From contig NZ_JAAIVB010000012.1 in NCBI RefSeq assembly GCF_010974945.1, positions 186,001 through 250,000 on the forward strand: 64,000 nt of DNA, read 5' to 3'. This DNA is from Noviherbaspirillum galbum. Lineage in GTDB: Bacteria; Pseudomonadota; Gammaproteobacteria; Burkholderiales; Burkholderiaceae_D. The number at the start of each line of letters is the position of its first letter. Position 1 is the stretch's first letter. Both the position numbers and the translations under genes were made by a program. Shown here one piece after another: positions 35,313 to 46,393 of the stretch. A model generated the notes under the pieces. That model did no database searches and was not told the origin of the DNA. It saw nothing but the letters and a program-made list of their open reading frames with translations.

Positions 35313-37151
35313 TCAATCGCCCTTCACGCTGCCTTCCCGCCTGGGATCGGCGCCCCCGAACCAGACCTGTTCGCCGCCCACGGTGGTGCGCATGATGCCC
35401 TGCAGGCCGGAGGTCTGCTCCATCAAGCGGACGTTGTGCCCCTTTGCCTTCAAGCCTTCGACGAGGGCGTCCGACACCCTGCCCTGCTCGAGTTCGGTCG
35501 GCCCGTTGCGGCTGCCGAAGTTCGGCAGGCTGATGGCTTTCTGCACGTCGAGGCCCCAGTCGAGCGTGCCGACCAGGACCTTGCCGACGTAGTTGATGAT
35601 GGCCGAACCACCGGGCGAACCGGTGGACAGCACCAGCTTGCGCGTGGCCTTGTCGAATACCAGCGTCGGCGCCATCGAGCTGCGCGGACGCTTGCCGGGC
35701 TGGACGCGGTTGGCGATCGGGCCGTTGGCATCGGCGGCATCGAAGGAAAAGTCGGTGAGCTGGTTGTTGAGCAGGAAGCCGCGCACCATCTGGCGCGAAC
35801 CGAACTGGTCCTCGATGGTGGTGGTCATGGAGATGGCCTGGCCCTTGGAATCGACGATGGAAATGTGCGAGGTCGACGGCAGTTCCGGCGAGGTGTCCTG
35901 CCCCAGCGCGACATGGGTGACCCCGGGCGGGGTTCCCGGCTTGGCCTGACCCATCGACGTCTCGGTGATGAGCGCCCCGCGCTGCGTCAGGTAGGTCTTG
36001 TCGAGCAGGGAGCGCAGGGTACCGCCGGGGAGCGGAACGAAATCGGTGTCGGCGACGTAGCGGCCTCGATCAGCATAGGCCAGCCGCCCTGCCTCGGAAA
36101 AGAGGTGCACGCCTTCCACCGTGAGTTGGCCGTCGCGCGGCGCGAGCGCGCGCAGGTCCCGCCCTTCGAGCATGCCCAGCATCTGCGCGATGGCGATGCC
36201 GCCGGAGGACGGCGGCGGGAAGCCGCAGATGATCCAGGCACGGTAGTCGGTGCAGATGGCGTCGCGCTGCTTGGCATGGTACCCGGCGATGTCGGCGGCG
36301 GTCAGCAGGCCGGGATTGGTGGGATGGCTCTTGACCTTGGCTTCGATGTCGCGCGCGATCTGGCCGTTGTAGAACGCGTTGGCGCCGCCGAGCGCGATCT
36401 CGCGCAGCACCTTCGCCAGCTCCGGGTTCCTCAGGCGGGTGCCGACCGGCCAGGGATTGCCATCCTTGTCGTAGAAATAGGCAGCGGCGGCCGGATCCTT
36501 CCTCAGGTATTGCTCGGACTTGAGCAAGGTGTTGAGGCGGGGGCTGACCGGGAAGCCTTCTTCCGCCATCCGGATCGCGGGCTCGAACAGGCTGGCCCAG
36601 GGCAGCTTGCCGTATTCCTTGTGCGCCAGCTCCAGCATGCGCAGCACGCCGGGCGCGCCGACCGAGCGGCCGCCCACCACACCTTCGATGAAAGGCATGG
36701 CCTTGCCTTCCGGTGTCATGAATAGGCGCTCGCTGGCGGCGGCCGGCGCGGTCTCGCGGCCATCGAAGGCCTTGACGTCCTTGCCGTCGTAGTACATCAG
36801 GAAAGCGCCGCCGCCGATGCCCGACGATTGCGGCTCGACCAGGGTCAGCATCATCTGCACGGCGATGGCGGCGTCGATGGCGCTGCCGCCCGCGCGCAGC
36901 ACCTGGTAGCCGGCTTCCGTCGACAGGGGGTTCGCGGTGGCAACCATGAACTTGCGCGCCGTGACGCCCGCCTTCTCGGCGTAGCCGCTGGCGGCTTCCG
37001 GCGCCTGCATGCCGGTGGCCGGCGCGCTGGCGGGAGCCTGCGCAGGCGCCGGTGCGGCGGCCTGCCGGGTGGTGGAGGCGCATCCAGCCAGCAGGGCGGA
37101 AAGCAGCAGCGGGGAAATGAGGAGGGCAGGCGTTATTCTTGTGGTGCTCAT
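35313..37151 (-). CDS. ggt: Gamma-glutamyltransferase (lipoprotein)
   Basis: Periplasmic enzyme hydrolysing or transferring the gamma-glutamyl group of glutathione and related peptides; 612 residues. The lipobox LLAGCAS predicts a lipid-anchored form, followed by an Ala/Pro-rich linker. Ntn-hydrolase features: NPLSTEAGYQVLRAGGSAID, SSGIGGGAFLMYYDGK, the autocleavage site with nucleophile Thr in LPSTSHISIVD, and STGSPGGSAIINYVGKVL. The proenzyme self-cleaves there into two subunits. The start MSTTRITP at 37151 has GGAGACGCG before it. Confidence 0.93.
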   Translation of the reverse strand: MSTTRITPALLISPLLLSALLAGCASTTRQAAAPAPAQAPASAPATGMQAPEAASGYAEKAGVTARKFMVATANPLSTEAGYQVLRAGGSAIDAAIAVQMMLTLVEPQSSGIGGGAFLMYYDGKDVKAFDGRETAPAAASERLFMTPEGKAMPFIEGVVGGRSVGAPGVLRMLELAHKEYGKLPWASLFEPAIRMAEEGFPVSPRLNTLLKSEQYLRKDPAAAAYFYDKDGNPWPVGTRLRNPELAKVLREIALGGANAFYNGQIARDIEAKVKSHPTNPGLLTAADIAGYHAKQRDAICTDYRAWIICGFPPPSSGGIAIAQMLGMLEGRDLRALAPRDGQLTVEGVHLFSEAGRLAYADRGRYVADTDFVPLPGGTLRSLLDKTYLTQRGALITETSMGQAKPGTPPGVTHVALGQDTSPELPSTSHISIVDSKGQAISMTTTIEDQFGSRQMVRGFLLNNQLTDFSFDAADANGPIANRVQPGKRPRSSMAPTLVFDKATRKLVLSTGSPGGSAIINYVGKVLVGTLDWGLDVQKAISLPNFGSRNGPTELEQGRVSDALVEGLKAKGHNVRLMEQTSGLQGIMRTTVGGEQVWFGGADPRREGSVKGD

Positions 37152-37293
37152 CGCGTCTCCGGAAGAAGAAAGGACAGCCGGACAGTGTAGCCGGGATGAC
37201 AAGGTATGTCATGCCCGGCGCCCTGCCCGGCCGTCCTGGCGTACCGGATTCCGGACGATCATTGAGCTGCCTCAGAACGCAGCTCGAGGAACC

Positions 37294-38052
37294 TTATTTC
37301 GGCTGCATGCGGATGGCGCCGTCCAGGCGGATGGTCTCGCCGTTCAGCATGGTGTTCTCGATGATGGTCTTCGCCAGGTGGGCATACTCGGCGGGACGGC
37401 CGAGGCGGGGCGGGAACGGCACCATGCGGCCCAGCGCATCCTGGACTTCCTGCGGCATGCCGAGCAGCATGGGCGTCTCGAAGATGCCGGGGGCGATGGT
37501 CATGACGCGGATGCCGCTGCGCGAGAGGTCGCGCGCCATCGGCAGCGTGAGGCCGACCACGGCCGCCTTGGACGCGCCATAGGCGGCCTGGCCGATCTGG
37601 CCGTCATAGGCGGCGACGGAGGCGGTATTGATGATCACGCCGCGCTCGCCTTCGGCGGTCGCTTCGGTCTTGCCCATCGCATCGGCGGCGAGACGCGCCA
37701 TGTTGAAGGTGCCGACCAGGTTGATGTTGACCGTGCGCTGGAAGACGTCTAGCGGATGCGGGCCGTCCTTGCCGACCGTCTTGACGGCCGGGGCGACGCC
37801 GGCGCAGTTCACCAGGCCGCGCAGGGTGCCCATGGCGACCGCGGCGTCGACGACGGCCTTGCCGTCGGCTTCGGAGGTGACGTCGCATTTCAGGAACTTG
37901 CCGCCCAGCTCGGCGGCCAGCTTTTCGCCCGGCTCGACCTGGACGTCGGCCAGCACGACCTTGCCGCCCTGTTCGGCGATCATGCGGGCGGTTGCCGCGC
38001 CAAGTCCCGATGCACCGCCGGTGATGATGAATACGCTGTTCTGAATCTGCAT
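37294..38052 (-). CDS. Short-chain dehydrogenase (3-hydroxyacyl-CoA dehydrogenase type 2-like)
   Basis: NAD(P)-dependent SDR of 252 residues, close to the HSD10/17-beta-HSD10 group. Nucleotide site [17 protein letters not shown], acidic residue in [10 protein letters not shown] (NAD preference), NCAG, catalytic Ser in [10 protein letters not shown] and YGASKAA with the Tyr-Lys pair; the typical [10 protein letters not shown] follows. The probable role is oxidation of 3-hydroxyacyl-CoA or similar substrates in fatty or branched acid breakdown. It stands alone between ggt and hppA. Confidence 0.88.
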   Translation of the reverse strand: MQIQNSVFIITGGASGLGAATARMIAEQGGKVVLADVQVEPGEKLAAELGGKFLKCDVTSEADGKAVVDAAVAMGTLRGLVNCAGVAPAVKTVGKDGPHPLDVFQRTVNINLVGTFNMARLAADAMGKTEATAEGERGVIINTASVAAYDGQIGQAAYGASKAAVVGLTLPMARDLSRSGIRVMTIAPGIFETPMLLGMPQEVQDALGRMVPFPPRLGRPAEYAHLAKTIIENTMLNGETIRLDGAIRMQPK

Positions 38053-38189
38053 GCTGTCCTCTCTGTGGAAGGTTGAAGTGGAATGGGGCGGGCGGGCGTC
38101 ATGCCCTGCGGCATGACGTTTACGTTAACGTCAAAGCAGGCATTGTAGCGAATTTTTCAAGCGTTTCCGACACCGCGGCGACCCGAAAA

Positions 38190-38215
38190 GGAAAAAGGCA
38201 GCCGAAGCTGCCTTT
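38190..38215 (-). terminator. Terminator of hppA
   Basis: AAGGCAGC / GCTGCCTT with a CGAA loop. On the minus strand it runs into TTTTTCCTTTTC, 17 bases after the hppA stop. Confidence 0.82.
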
Positions 38216-38231
38216 CCGCGGGAAGCCGGAA

Positions 38232-40379
38232 TTACTTGGCGGCGCCGCTCTCCGCCTGGACCGTGGCGCCGGCGGGCGCGCTTGTCACGACCGGCGCAGG
38301 CTTCTCGACGGGCGCGGAGGCGGTGGTGTTGCTCATCATCGGCAGCAGCGGGACGAGCAGCAGCGCGACGATGTTGATGATCTTGATGAGCGGGTTGACC
38401 GCCGGACCGGCAGTGTCCTTGTAGGGATCGCCGACGGTATCGCCGGTCACCGCCGCCTTGTGCGCATCGGAGCCCTTGCCGCCGTGATGGCCGTCCTCGA
38501 TGTATTTCTTGGCATTGTCCCAGGCGCCGCCGCCGGTGCACATCGAGATCGCCACGAACAGGCCGGTGACGATGGTGCCCATCAGCAGGCCGCCCAATGC
38601 TGCCGGTCCGAGCAGCAGGCCGATCAGGATGGGCACGACCACGGGCAGCAGCGAGGGGATGATCATCTCCTTGATGGCGGCGGTGGTCAGCATGTCGACC
38701 GCCTTGCCATACTCCGGCTTGCCGGTGCCTTCCATGATGCCCTTGATGTCGCGGAACTGGCGGCGCACCTCTTCCACCACGCTGCCCGCCGCGCGTCCGA
38801 CGGCTTCCATCGCCATCGCGCCGAAGAGGTAGGGAATCAGGCCGCCGATGAACAGGCCGATGATGACCATGTGGTCCGACAGGTCGAAGCGCAGGTGCAT
38901 GCCGCGCCCTTCGAGGGCATGGGTGTAGTCGGCGAACAGGACCAGCGCGGCGAGGCCGGCGGAACCGATGGCATAGCCCTTGGTCACGGCCTTGGTGGTG
39001 TTGCCCACGGCATCGAGCGGGTCGGTGATGTCGCGCACGCTGTCGGGCAGTTCGGCCATCTCGGCGATGCCGCCGGCGTTGTCGGTGATGGGTCCGTAGG
39101 CGTCCAGGGCCACGACGATGCCGGCCATGCTGAGCATGGCGGTGGCGGCCACCGCGATGCCGTACAGGCCGCCGAGCGCGAATGCCACGCCGATGGCGAC
39201 GCACACGAAGAGCACCGGCCAGGCGGTGGATTTCATCGACACGCCGAGGCCGGCGATGATGTTCGTGCCATGGCCGGTGGTCGAGGCCTGCGCCACGTGC
39301 TGCACCGGCTTGTAGTCGGTGCCGGTGTAGTACTCGGTGATCCAGACCATCAGCGCGGTCAGGACGAGGCCGACCACGCAGGCGCCGAACAATGCCATCG
39401 CGCTGACCGTCTTGCCGCCGGCCACCGTGATCGCCTGCGGGAACAGCCAGGTGGTCACGAAGTAGAACGCCACCAGCGAAATGACGCCGGCCACGATCAG
39501 GCCCTTGTAGAGCGCGGGCATGACGTTGCGCATGTTGGGCGAGGCCTTGACCACGCTGCAGCCGATGATGGAAGCGATGATCGACACGCCGCCGAGCACC
39601 AGCGGGTAGATCACCGCGTTCGTGCCCGCGCCGGTGACCATCAGCGCACCGAGCGTCATCGTGGCGATGAGCGTCACGGCGTAGGTCTCGAACAGGTCGG
39701 CGGCCATGCCGGCGCAATCGCCGACGTTGTCGCCAACGTTATCGGCGATCACGGCCGGGTTGCGCGGATCGTCCTCGGGGATGCCGGCTTCCACCTTGCC
39801 TACAAGGTCAGCGCCCACGTCGGCGCCCTTGGTGAAGATGCCGCCGCCTAGGCGCGCGAAGATCGAGATCAGGGAAGAGCCGAAGGCCAGCCCCAGCAGG
39901 GGCTTGAGCGTGCCGGCGTCGATGGTCTTGCCATTGGTGATGAACCAGTAGAACAGGGTGACGCCCAGCAGGCCGAGGCCGACGACGAGCATGCCGGTGA
40001 TGGCGCCGCCGCGGAAGGCCACCGCCAGCGCGGGGCCGATGCCGCGGGTGGCCGCCTGCGCGGTGCGCACGTTGGCGCGCACCGACACGTTCATGCCGAT
40101 GAAGCCGCAGGCGCCGGACAGCACGGCGCCGATGATGAAGCCGATGGCGGTGGTGACGTCGAGGAAGACGCCGATCAGGATGGCGAGCACGACGCCGACG
40201 ATGCCGATGGTCTTGTACTGCCGCGCCAGATACGCTCCGGCGCCCTGCTGGATCGCGGCGGCGATCTCCTGCATGCGGGCGTTGCCGGCATCCTGCGCGA
40301 GAATCCAACTGCGTGATACCAGTCCGTAGATCACGGCGATGATGCCGCATGCCACGGCTATCCACAAGCCTGTTGCCAT
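38232..40379 (-). CDS. hppA: Membrane-bound H+-translocating pyrophosphatase
   Basis: Proton-pumping PPase of the inner membrane, 715 residues, about 16 helices. Catalytic PPi motif [22 protein letters not shown], preceded by [20 protein letters not shown], and conserved C-terminal [21 protein letters not shown]. The segment [17 protein letters not shown] carries Lys where K+-dependent enzymes have Ala, which marks the K+-independent class. A 30-residue Ala/Pro/Glu-rich tail follows the last helix and is unusual. GGAGGAG lies before the ATG. Monocistronic. Confidence 0.96.
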   Translation of the reverse strand: MATGLWIAVACGIIAVIYGLVSRSWILAQDAGNARMQEIAAAIQQGAGAYLARQYKTIGIVGVVLAILIGVFLDVTTAIGFIIGAVLSGACGFIGMNVSVRANVRTAQAATRGIGPALAVAFRGGAITGMLVVGLGLLGVTLFYWFITNGKTIDAGTLKPLLGLAFGSSLISIFARLGGGIFTKGADVGADLVGKVEAGIPEDDPRNPAVIADNVGDNVGDCAGMAADLFETYAVTLIATMTLGALMVTGAGTNAVIYPLVLGGVSIIASIIGCSVVKASPNMRNVMPALYKGLIVAGVISLVAFYFVTTWLFPQAITVAGGKTVSAMALFGACVVGLVLTALMVWITEYYTGTDYKPVQHVAQASTTGHGTNIIAGLGVSMKSTAWPVLFVCVAIGVAFALGGLYGIAVAATAMLSMAGIVVALDAYGPITDNAGGIAEMAELPDSVRDITDPLDAVGNTTKAVTKGYAIGSAGLAALVLFADYTHALEGRGMHLRFDLSDHMVIIGLFIGGLIPYLFGAMAMEAVGRAAGSVVEEVRRQFRDIKGIMEGTGKPEYGKAVDMLTTAAIKEMIIPSLLPVVVPILIGLLLGPAALGGLLMGTIVTGLFVAISMCTGGGAWDNAKKYIEDGHHGGKGSDAHKAAVTGDTVGDPYKDTAGPAVNPLIKIINIVALLLVPLLPMMSNTTASAPVEKPAPVVTSAPAGATVQAESGAAK

Positions 40380-40555
40380 TTCGACTCCTCCATGTTGTAT
40401 ACGACTTAGTTAGAACAACCACGTAATCGGAGGACGGCCAGACTGCCTGCGTCGACCCCGACGACGTACTGCAACAACTTTGCGCTACCGGATTCGAGAA
40501 CCTGCTTGCTGCTTGCTGCTGGCGCGATGGCATGGGGCCTGGGTCACGCGCCATG

Positions 40556-40581
40556 AAAAAAGCGGACACAAGGTCCGCTTT
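40556..40581 (-). terminator. Terminator of adk
   Basis: AAAGCGGAC / GTCCGCTTT with an ACAAG loop, T run on the minus strand (TTTTTTC), 10 bases after the adk stop. Confidence 0.85.
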
Positions 40582-40590
40582 GTTAGTAAC

Positions 40591-41334
<744 letters not shown>

Positions 41335-41394
41335 TTACCACACGAACTTTGCATGAAACTTACCACAGAATTTCACCGGATCGGTGTTTTCCTG

Positions 41395-42177
41395 TCAATT
41401 CTTCGCGTTTCCTTGAGCGAAATGCAGGCGCACGCGGGCCAGGTCTTCGGGGGTGTCGACACCAGAGGCGGGAGCATCCGGCGTGAGGTGCACAGCGATC
41501 GGATAACCATGCCAGAGCACCCTGAGCTGCTCCAGCGCTTCGATGCGTTCCAGCGGCGATTGCGCCAGTCCGGGGTACGCTTGCAGGAATGCATTGCTGA
41601 AGGCATACAGGCCGATGTGGCGCAGCGGCCTGTAGCCGTCGGGGAGCGCGCCGGCATCGCGGACAGAGGCGTCGCGGGCGAAGCCGTCGCGGTGCCAGGG
41701 AATGGTCGCGCGCGAAAAGTAGAGCGCCCTGCCCGCCTTGTCGAGCACGACCTTGACCACGTTGGGATTGAATGCGTCCTCGGCGCTGCCGATGGGATGC
41801 GCGGCGGTCGCCATCGGCACGTCCGCGCCGATCAGCGCGGCGGTCGCGGCGATCAAGCCGGGATCGATCAGGGGTTCGTCGCCCTGCACGTTGACCACCA
41901 CCGCATCCGGCGCCAATTGCATGGCGGCAGCCACCTCGGCGATGCGGTCGGTGCCGGAGGGATGGTCGGCGCGGGTCATGCGCGCCTGCACGCCGTGCGC
42001 CTCGCAGGCGGCGAGGATGTCGGCATGATCGGTCGCCACCACCACCCGGCTCGCGCCGGACAGGGCGGCACGTTCGGCGACGCGCACTACCATGGGCTTG
42101 CCGGCGATGTCGGCCAGCGGCTTGTCGGGCAGGCGGGTGGATGCCAGGCGCGCGGGAATGATGACGGTGAAGGTCAT
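41395..42177 (-). CDS. kdsB: 3-deoxy-manno-octulosonate cytidylyltransferase KdsB
   Basis: Activates KDO as CMP-KDO for lipopolysaccharide inner core; cytoplasmic, 260 residues. Nucleotidyl site [39 protein letters not shown], and the C-terminal [20 protein letters not shown] with [12 protein letters not shown]. The start [10 protein letters not shown] at 42177 is the family start; an open extension of 34 codons overlaps ycaR. It follows ycaR by 53 bases. Confidence 0.97.
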   Translation of the reverse strand: MTFTVIIPARLASTRLPDKPLADIAGKPMVVRVAERAALSGASRVVVATDHADILAACEAHGVQARMTRADHPSGTDRIAEVAAAMQLAPDAVVVNVQGDEPLIDPGLIAATAALIGADVPMATAAHPIGSAEDAFNPNVVKVVLDKAGRALYFSRATIPWHRDGFARDASVRDAGALPDGYRPLRHIGLYAFSNAFLQAYPGLAQSPLERIEALEQLRVLWHGYPIAVHLTPDAPASGVDTPEDLARVRLHFAQGNAKN

Positions 42178-42230
42178 GGGTGAGCAGCGAATAAGTAAGA
42201 AAGCAATGGCCGCAATGGCGGCCGTGCGGC

Positions 42231-42413
42231 CTACTTGGCGGCGGGCGGCGCGTTCAGGTCGCGCGCCTGGTCGGCCCACATGATGGGTATGCCGTCGCGG
42301 ATGGGATAGGCCAGCTTGTCGGCGTTGCAGATGAGTTCCTGCGCGGCCTTGTTGTATTCCAGCGGGCTCTTGCAGATGGGGCAGACAAGGATGTCAAGCA
42401 GTCGGGCGTCCAC
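42231..42413 (-). CDS. ycaR: Trm112/YcaR family (UPF0434) protein
   Basis: Small zinc-ribbon-like protein of 60 residues: start [20 protein letters not shown] (initiated at GTG), then [20 protein letters not shown] and a short tail. Similar to E. coli YcaR between lpxK and kdsB. The GTG at 42413 is preceded by GGAG at 7 bases and lies inside lpxK, a 20-base overlap. A longer frame from 42446 would be entirely within lpxK and lacks homology. Function is unclear; related Trm112 proteins activate methyltransferases. Confidence 0.9.
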   Translation of the reverse strand: MDARLLDILVCPICKSPLEYNKAAQELICNADKLAYPIRDGIPIMWADQARDLNAPPAAK

Positions 42414-43407
42414 GACATTTCTCCAGGATTCGTTCAGCGAGCGCATCGTCGATGCGCGCCGACACGGGCACGACCCACAGGCGCGGATCGTTTCTCAACG
42501 TGTCGATTCGCCTACATTTTACTGCATCCTTCTCCGTCAGCAGGATGATCTCGGCCTGCACGCCGGCGAAGGGATCGTTCCCGAAATCGAAATGGTCCGG
42601 CAAAGGCAGTTCGCGGAAGGCGATGCCATGGCCGCGCAGCATGCCGAAGAACCGCGCCGGGTTGCCGATGCCCGCGGCGGCAACGATATGCTCCCTGGCA
42701 CGAAGCGAGGCTAGCGGCAGCGATTGCGAGGGATCGGAAAGACGCTCCGCCCGGTCGCCTTCCAACCGCATGCGGTAGGCCGGCTCCGGGATGCCAGGCG
42801 GCGGCGACTCGGCGTTGTAGACCGTGAAGTCGCGCCTGCGGCCGGGCGGCTCGCGCAGCGGGCCGGCGGGGAGCACCAGGCCATTGCCATTGCCGCGCGC
42901 ATCGCAGATCACGATCTCGACATCGCGCGCCAGCGCGTAGTGTTGCAGGCCGTCGTCGGACACGATGACGTCGACCTCGGGGTGGGCCGCCAGCAGCGCC
43001 CTGCCCGCCTCCACCCGCCGGCGCCCGACCATCACCGGGCAGGCGGCCCGCTGCGCGATGAGGACCGGCTCGTCGCCGGCTTCCGCGGGCGAAGACCCGG
43101 GATGCACTTCGCGCACGCCCTCGGCCGCCGCGCCATAGCCGCGCGAAATCACTCCCGGATGCAGGCCGGCGTCGCGCAGCTTGCCGGCGAGCCAGATGGT
43201 GAACGGGGTCTTGCCGGTACCGCCGACGAAGATGTTGCCGACCACGATGACCGGCACGGGAAGCCGCTGGGGCTGGGCGGCGCGCCTGCGCAATCCGGCG
43301 AGCGCGCAGAAGGCGAGCGACGCCGGCCACAAGGCGCAGGCCAGCGGACCGCGCCTGGACCAGGCGCGCATCAGGATGTGTTCGAGCTTGTCGGCGTCGC
43401 GGGGCAA
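42394..43407 (-). CDS. lpxK: Tetraacyldisaccharide 4'-kinase LpxK
   Basis: Phosphorylates the 4' position of the lipid A disaccharide at the inner membrane; 337 residues. Membrane-associating N-terminus, P-loop [28 protein letters not shown], and [19 protein letters not shown] with the Asp-His catalytic pair. It is cotranscribed with exbD upstream (9-base gap) and ycaR downstream (overlap). Normal family length. Confidence 0.96.
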   Translation of the reverse strand: MPRDADKLEHILMRAWSRRGPLACALWPASLAFCALAGLRRRAAQPQRLPVPVIVVGNIFVGGTGKTPFTIWLAGKLRDAGLHPGVISRGYGAAAEGVREVHPGSSPAEAGDEPVLIAQRAACPVMVGRRRVEAGRALLAAHPEVDVIVSDDGLQHYALARDVEIVICDARGNGNGLVLPAGPLREPPGRRRDFTVYNAESPPPGIPEPAYRMRLEGDRAERLSDPSQSLPLASLRAREHIVAAAGIGNPARFFGMLRGHGIAFRELPLPDHFDFGNDPFAGVQAEIILLTEKDAVKCRRIDTLRNDPRLWVVPVSARIDDALAERILEKCRGRPTA

Positions 43408-43416
43408 GGCCGGCCG

Positions 43417-43848
43417 CTACTTCTTGCCTGCCTGCGCGGCGAACGTGACTTTCTCGAAGCCGGCAAGGCGCGCGGCTTCCAGCACGTTGATCACAGACTG
43501 GTGCGCCGCGGTGGCGTCGGCATTGATGATGATGACCGGGTCCTTGCGTCCCTGGCCCTTGGCGTTGGCGGCGTTCTTCAGTTCTTCGGCCAGGGCGGCG
43601 GCATCGCGCGCCGCCACCTGGGCGTTGTCGATGGCGTAATGTCCTTGCGCATCTACGCCCACGTTGATTTCCAGCGGCTGCTCGATCGCCTTTTCGGCGT
43701 CCGCCGTCGGCAGGGTGATCTGCAGCGCGGTGAACTTGCTGTAGGTGGTCGTGACCATGAGGAAGATGAGGATCACCAGCAGCACGTCGATGAACGGGAT
43801 CAGGTTGATTTCCGGATCCTCGCGATGCTTGCCTTTGCGGAAATTCAT
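43417..43848 (-). CDS. exbD: Biopolymer transport protein ExbD/TolR family
   Basis: Inner-membrane protein of 143 residues with one N-terminal helix and a periplasmic domain. The conserved PEINLIPFIDVLLVILIFLM includes the membrane Asp that takes part in proton flow with ExbB. It is encoded with exbB (23 bases upstream) and lpxK, a position typical of Burkholderiales and separate from TonB, so a TonB- or Tol-like energising role is inferred. Confidence 0.92.
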   Translation of the reverse strand: MNFRKGKHREDPEINLIPFIDVLLVILIFLMVTTTYSKFTALQITLPTADAEKAIEQPLEINVGVDAQGHYAIDNAQVAARDAAALAEELKNAANAKGQGRKDPVIIINADATAAHQSVINVLEAARLAGFEKVTFAAQAGKK

Positions 43849-43871
43849 GGCGCGGTTTCTTCCTGTTCAGC

Positions 43872-44477
43872 TTACTTGCGATTGCCGTGAACGGTATCGA
43901 CGAACTTGACGGCCTGCTGCTCCATCTCGACCACGAAGCTGTCGACCAGCGCGCGGAAGTGGCGGTAGAACACCAGCGCGGGCATGGCGACCGCGAGGCC
44001 GAAGCCGGTGTTGTAGAGGGCGACGGAAATGCCGTGCGCGAGCTGGGCGGGATTGGTGCCGGCGGCATTCTGCGCGCCGAAGATCTCGATCATGCCGACC
44101 ACCGTGCCGAACAGGCCCATCAGCGGCGCCAGGGTGGCGACGGTGCCCAGCGTGGTCAGGAAGCGCTCGAGTTCGTGGGCGGCGGCGCCGCCGGCTTCCT
44201 CGATGGATTCCTTCATCACGTCGCGCGGCGCGTTGACGTTGCGCAGGCCGGCGGCAAGCACGCGGCCCAGCGGCGAATTGGCTTCGAGGTTGGCGATCAC
44301 CTCCGGCGTAGTCTTGCCGTTGTGGTACACCCGGATGACTTCGTCGAGCAGGCTGGGCGGGAGGATGCGGCTGCGGCGAAGGTACAATAGCCGCTCGATG
44401 ATGAGCGCCAGGGCGATGACGGAAGCGATCAGCAGCAGATAGATGGGCCAGCCGGCGGCCTGGATGATGGCGAGCAA
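43872..44477 (-). CDS. exbB: MotA/TolQ/ExbB proton channel family protein
   Basis: Inner-membrane channel subunit of 201 residues with three helices: AAGWPIYLLLIASVIALALI, FLTTLGTVATLAPLMGLFGT and ISVALYNTGFGLAVAMPALV. The best start is TTG at 44477 (product begins MLAIIQAAGWP after initiator substitution), with AAGGAG six bases upstream; longer frames upstream have no such site or homology. It is the first gene of the exbB-exbD-lpxK-ycaR-kdsB unit. Confidence 0.9.
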   Translation of the reverse strand: MLAIIQAAGWPIYLLLIASVIALALIIERLLYLRRSRILPPSLLDEVIRVYHNGKTTPEVIANLEANSPLGRVLAAGLRNVNAPRDVMKESIEEAGGAAAHELERFLTTLGTVATLAPLMGLFGTVVGMIEIFGAQNAAGTNPAQLAHGISVALYNTGFGLAVAMPALVFYRHFRALVDSFVVEMEQQAVKFVDTVHGNRK

Positions 44478-44687
44478 AACGAGCTCCTTGAAACGTTGGG
44501 CGGTGGTTCGGTGGTTCGGCAAGATCGCCGGCGGCCACGCGTGTCGATGGCGATGCAGCGCGGAGCCGTCCGGCAAAAATTCTTTGGATGCAGAATGTAT
44601 CCTGTCGGGACCCGCGGGGCAAGGCCACAATGGCATGATCGGCAGCGGCGGCCCGGCGAACGTTTGTCGAAAAGTTTTACACAGGCT

Positions 44688-44696
44688 TGTGGATAA
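44688..44696 (-). other. Consensus DnaA box
   Basis: TTATCCACA on the minus strand, a perfect match. A single copy, with a weaker TTTTACACA at 44674-44682. No dnaA or other origin genes are near, so it may regulate transcription or be fortuitous. Confidence 0.4.
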
Positions 44697-44726
44697 CTTT
44701 GTGCGCAACTTCTTTGGCTTTTCGCA

Positions 44727-44805
44727 AAGTGCTTGATTCGTAAGAATTTTCCGATTCCACCCGGAAAAATTCCCACCCGCCTGGTCATAAGAAAATCAAG
44801 CACTT
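44727..44805. repeat. 12-bp inverted repeat pair before xseA
   Basis: AAGTGCTTGATT (44727-44738) and its exact reverse complement AATCAAGCACTT (44794-44805), 55 bases apart. An overlapping nine-base pair TTGATTCGT (44733-44741) and ACGAATCAA (44809-44817) extends the symmetry. Confidence 0.6.
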
Positions 44806-44893
44806 AGCACGAATCAACCTTGATTGTAAATAAGTGTGTCGGCTTGCGTCAGCGCATGCATGCCTGTGGACATGTTTGTTTTAGGGAGAACTC

Positions 44894-46258
44894 TTGAGTC
44901 GCGAATTTGAAGCGGAACAAGGCGCCGAGGCCGCGCCGGCGGTGCTGACCGTCTCCGCCCTGAACCAGGCGGTGGCCCGGATGCTCGAGCGCAGCTTTCC
45001 GCTGGCCTGGGTGTCGGGAGAGATCTCGAACTTCACCCGCGCGTCGTCCGGCCATTGGTATTTCACTCTCAAGGACGATGCCGCCCAAGTGCGGGCGGTG
45101 ATGTTCCGGGGCCGCGCGCAACACGCCGGCTTCACGCCGCGGGAGGGGGACAAGGTCGAGGTGCGCGCCCTGGTCACGCTGTACGCGGCGCGCGGCGACT
45201 ACCAGCTCAACGTCGAGGCGATCCGGCGCGCCGGCATCGGCAACCTGTTCGAGGCCTTCCTGCGCCTCAAGGAAAAACTGGAAGCGGAAGGCCTGTTCGA
45301 TTCGGAAAGAAAGCGGCCGATTCCCGTCTTCGCCCGTACCATCGGCATCGTCACCAGCCCGCAGGCCGCCGCCCTGCGGGACGTGCTGACCACCTTGCGC
45401 CGGCGCGCGCCGCACGTCAGGGTGATCCTGTATCCGACGGCGGTGCAAGGCGAGGGAGCCGGTTTGAAGATCGCGCAGGCGATCGCCACCGCCGCCGCGC
45501 GCCAGGAAGTCGACGTGCTGCTGGTGTGCCGGGGCGGCGGCAGCATCGAGGACCTGTGGGCATTCAACGAAGAGGTGGTGGCACGCACCATCGCCGATTG
45601 CCCGATGCCCGTGATTTCCGGCGTGGGCCACGAGACCGACTTCACCATCGCCGACTTCGCCGCCGACCTGCGCGCGCCGACGCCGACCGCCGCGGCGGAA
45701 CTGGCGACCGCCCCGCGCGATGCCTGGCTGGCGCTGCTGGAATCGCATGCCGATGACATCCACCGCGCCATGCGCCGCCGCCTGTCGGATGCGTCGCAGA
45801 CCATCGACTGGCTGTCGCGCCGCCTGGTCAGCCCGGCCTCGGCCATCACGCGCGACCGGCTCAGAGTGCAGGCCTTGCAGGCCCGCCTCGGCCATGCCAC
45901 GCGCACGCCGCTGGTCGAGGCGCGCCACAGCCTGCGCCAGCTCGAGATACGGCTGGCCGCCAGGCAACCCGACCTCGCGCCCTTGCGCGGCCGGATCGCC
46001 GACCATGGCCGCCGCCTCGCCGCCGGCTTGTCGGTCCGACTGGCGCAGCGCCGGCAGGCGCTGGATGCGCTGCAAGCCCAGCTCGAGCTGCTGAATCCGC
46101 AGCGAACCCTGGAACGCGGCTACGCCATGATCACCGATGCCAAGGGCAGGATCGTGCGCGATCCGAAGCAGCTGCATCCGCGCGAGCTCGTGACCATGCA
46201 GCTTGCCGCGGGTAGCGCGGAGGTCGGCATCGCCAGCGTGCAACCCTTGCTGGAATGA
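44894..46258 (+). CDS. xseA: Exodeoxyribonuclease VII large subunit
   Basis: Catalytic subunit of the single-strand-specific exonuclease VII; 454 residues. An N-terminal OB-fold ([40 protein letters not shown]) is followed by the catalytic domain with [40 protein letters not shown], and [20 protein letters not shown], then a long coiled-coil region. TTG at 44894 is the start, with AGGGAG upstream. The small subunit xseB is not nearby. Confidence 0.96.
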   Translation: MSREFEAEQGAEAAPAVLTVSALNQAVARMLERSFPLAWVSGEISNFTRASSGHWYFTLKDDAAQVRAVMFRGRAQHAGFTPREGDKVEVRALVTLYAARGDYQLNVEAIRRAGIGNLFEAFLRLKEKLEAEGLFDSERKRPIPVFARTIGIVTSPQAAALRDVLTTLRRRAPHVRVILYPTAVQGEGAGLKIAQAIATAAARQEVDVLLVCRGGGSIEDLWAFNEEVVARTIADCPMPVISGVGHETDFTIADFAADLRAPTPTAAAELATAPRDAWLALLESHADDIHRAMRRRLSDASQTIDWLSRRLVSPASAITRDRLRVQALQARLGHATRTPLVEARHSLRQLEIRLAARQPDLAPLRGRIADHGRRLAAGLSVRLAQRRQALDALQAQLELLNPQRTLERGYAMITDAKGRIVRDPKQLHPRELVTMQLAAGSAEVGIASVQPLLE

Positions 46259-46393
46259 GCCGCGGGCCCGGACGATGCCGGGCTTCGCCGAGATCAAGGC
46301 AAGCGGCCGCGCCCATGCAGCCGATCCGCTTCCGACATACAATTGGGTTCTTTCAAAAAGAGCATCGACAGCACACAACAGAAAGGAACCACG

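Larger units (their letters stand above)
44478..44893. other. AT-rich divergent region between exbB and xseA
   Basis: No gene is supported in these 416 bases. The right half is AT-rich and repetitive: a consensus DnaA box (TGTGGATAA, 44688-44696, minus orientation), a perfect 12-bp inverted repeat AAGTGCTTGATT (44727-44738) and AATCAAGCACTT (44794-44805), plus further TTGATT copies up to 44825. It holds the promoters of exbB and xseA, which I could not pin down. Confidence 0.5.

Noticed and set aside
41360-41390. Hairpin CACCG-CGGTG as terminator of kdsB
   Set aside because: Short stem and no T run in the direction of transcription.
44688-44825. Replication origin at the DnaA box and AT-rich region
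   Set aside because: Only one consensus box, no cluster of boxes, and no dnaA, dnaN, gyrB, parAB or rpmH nearby.
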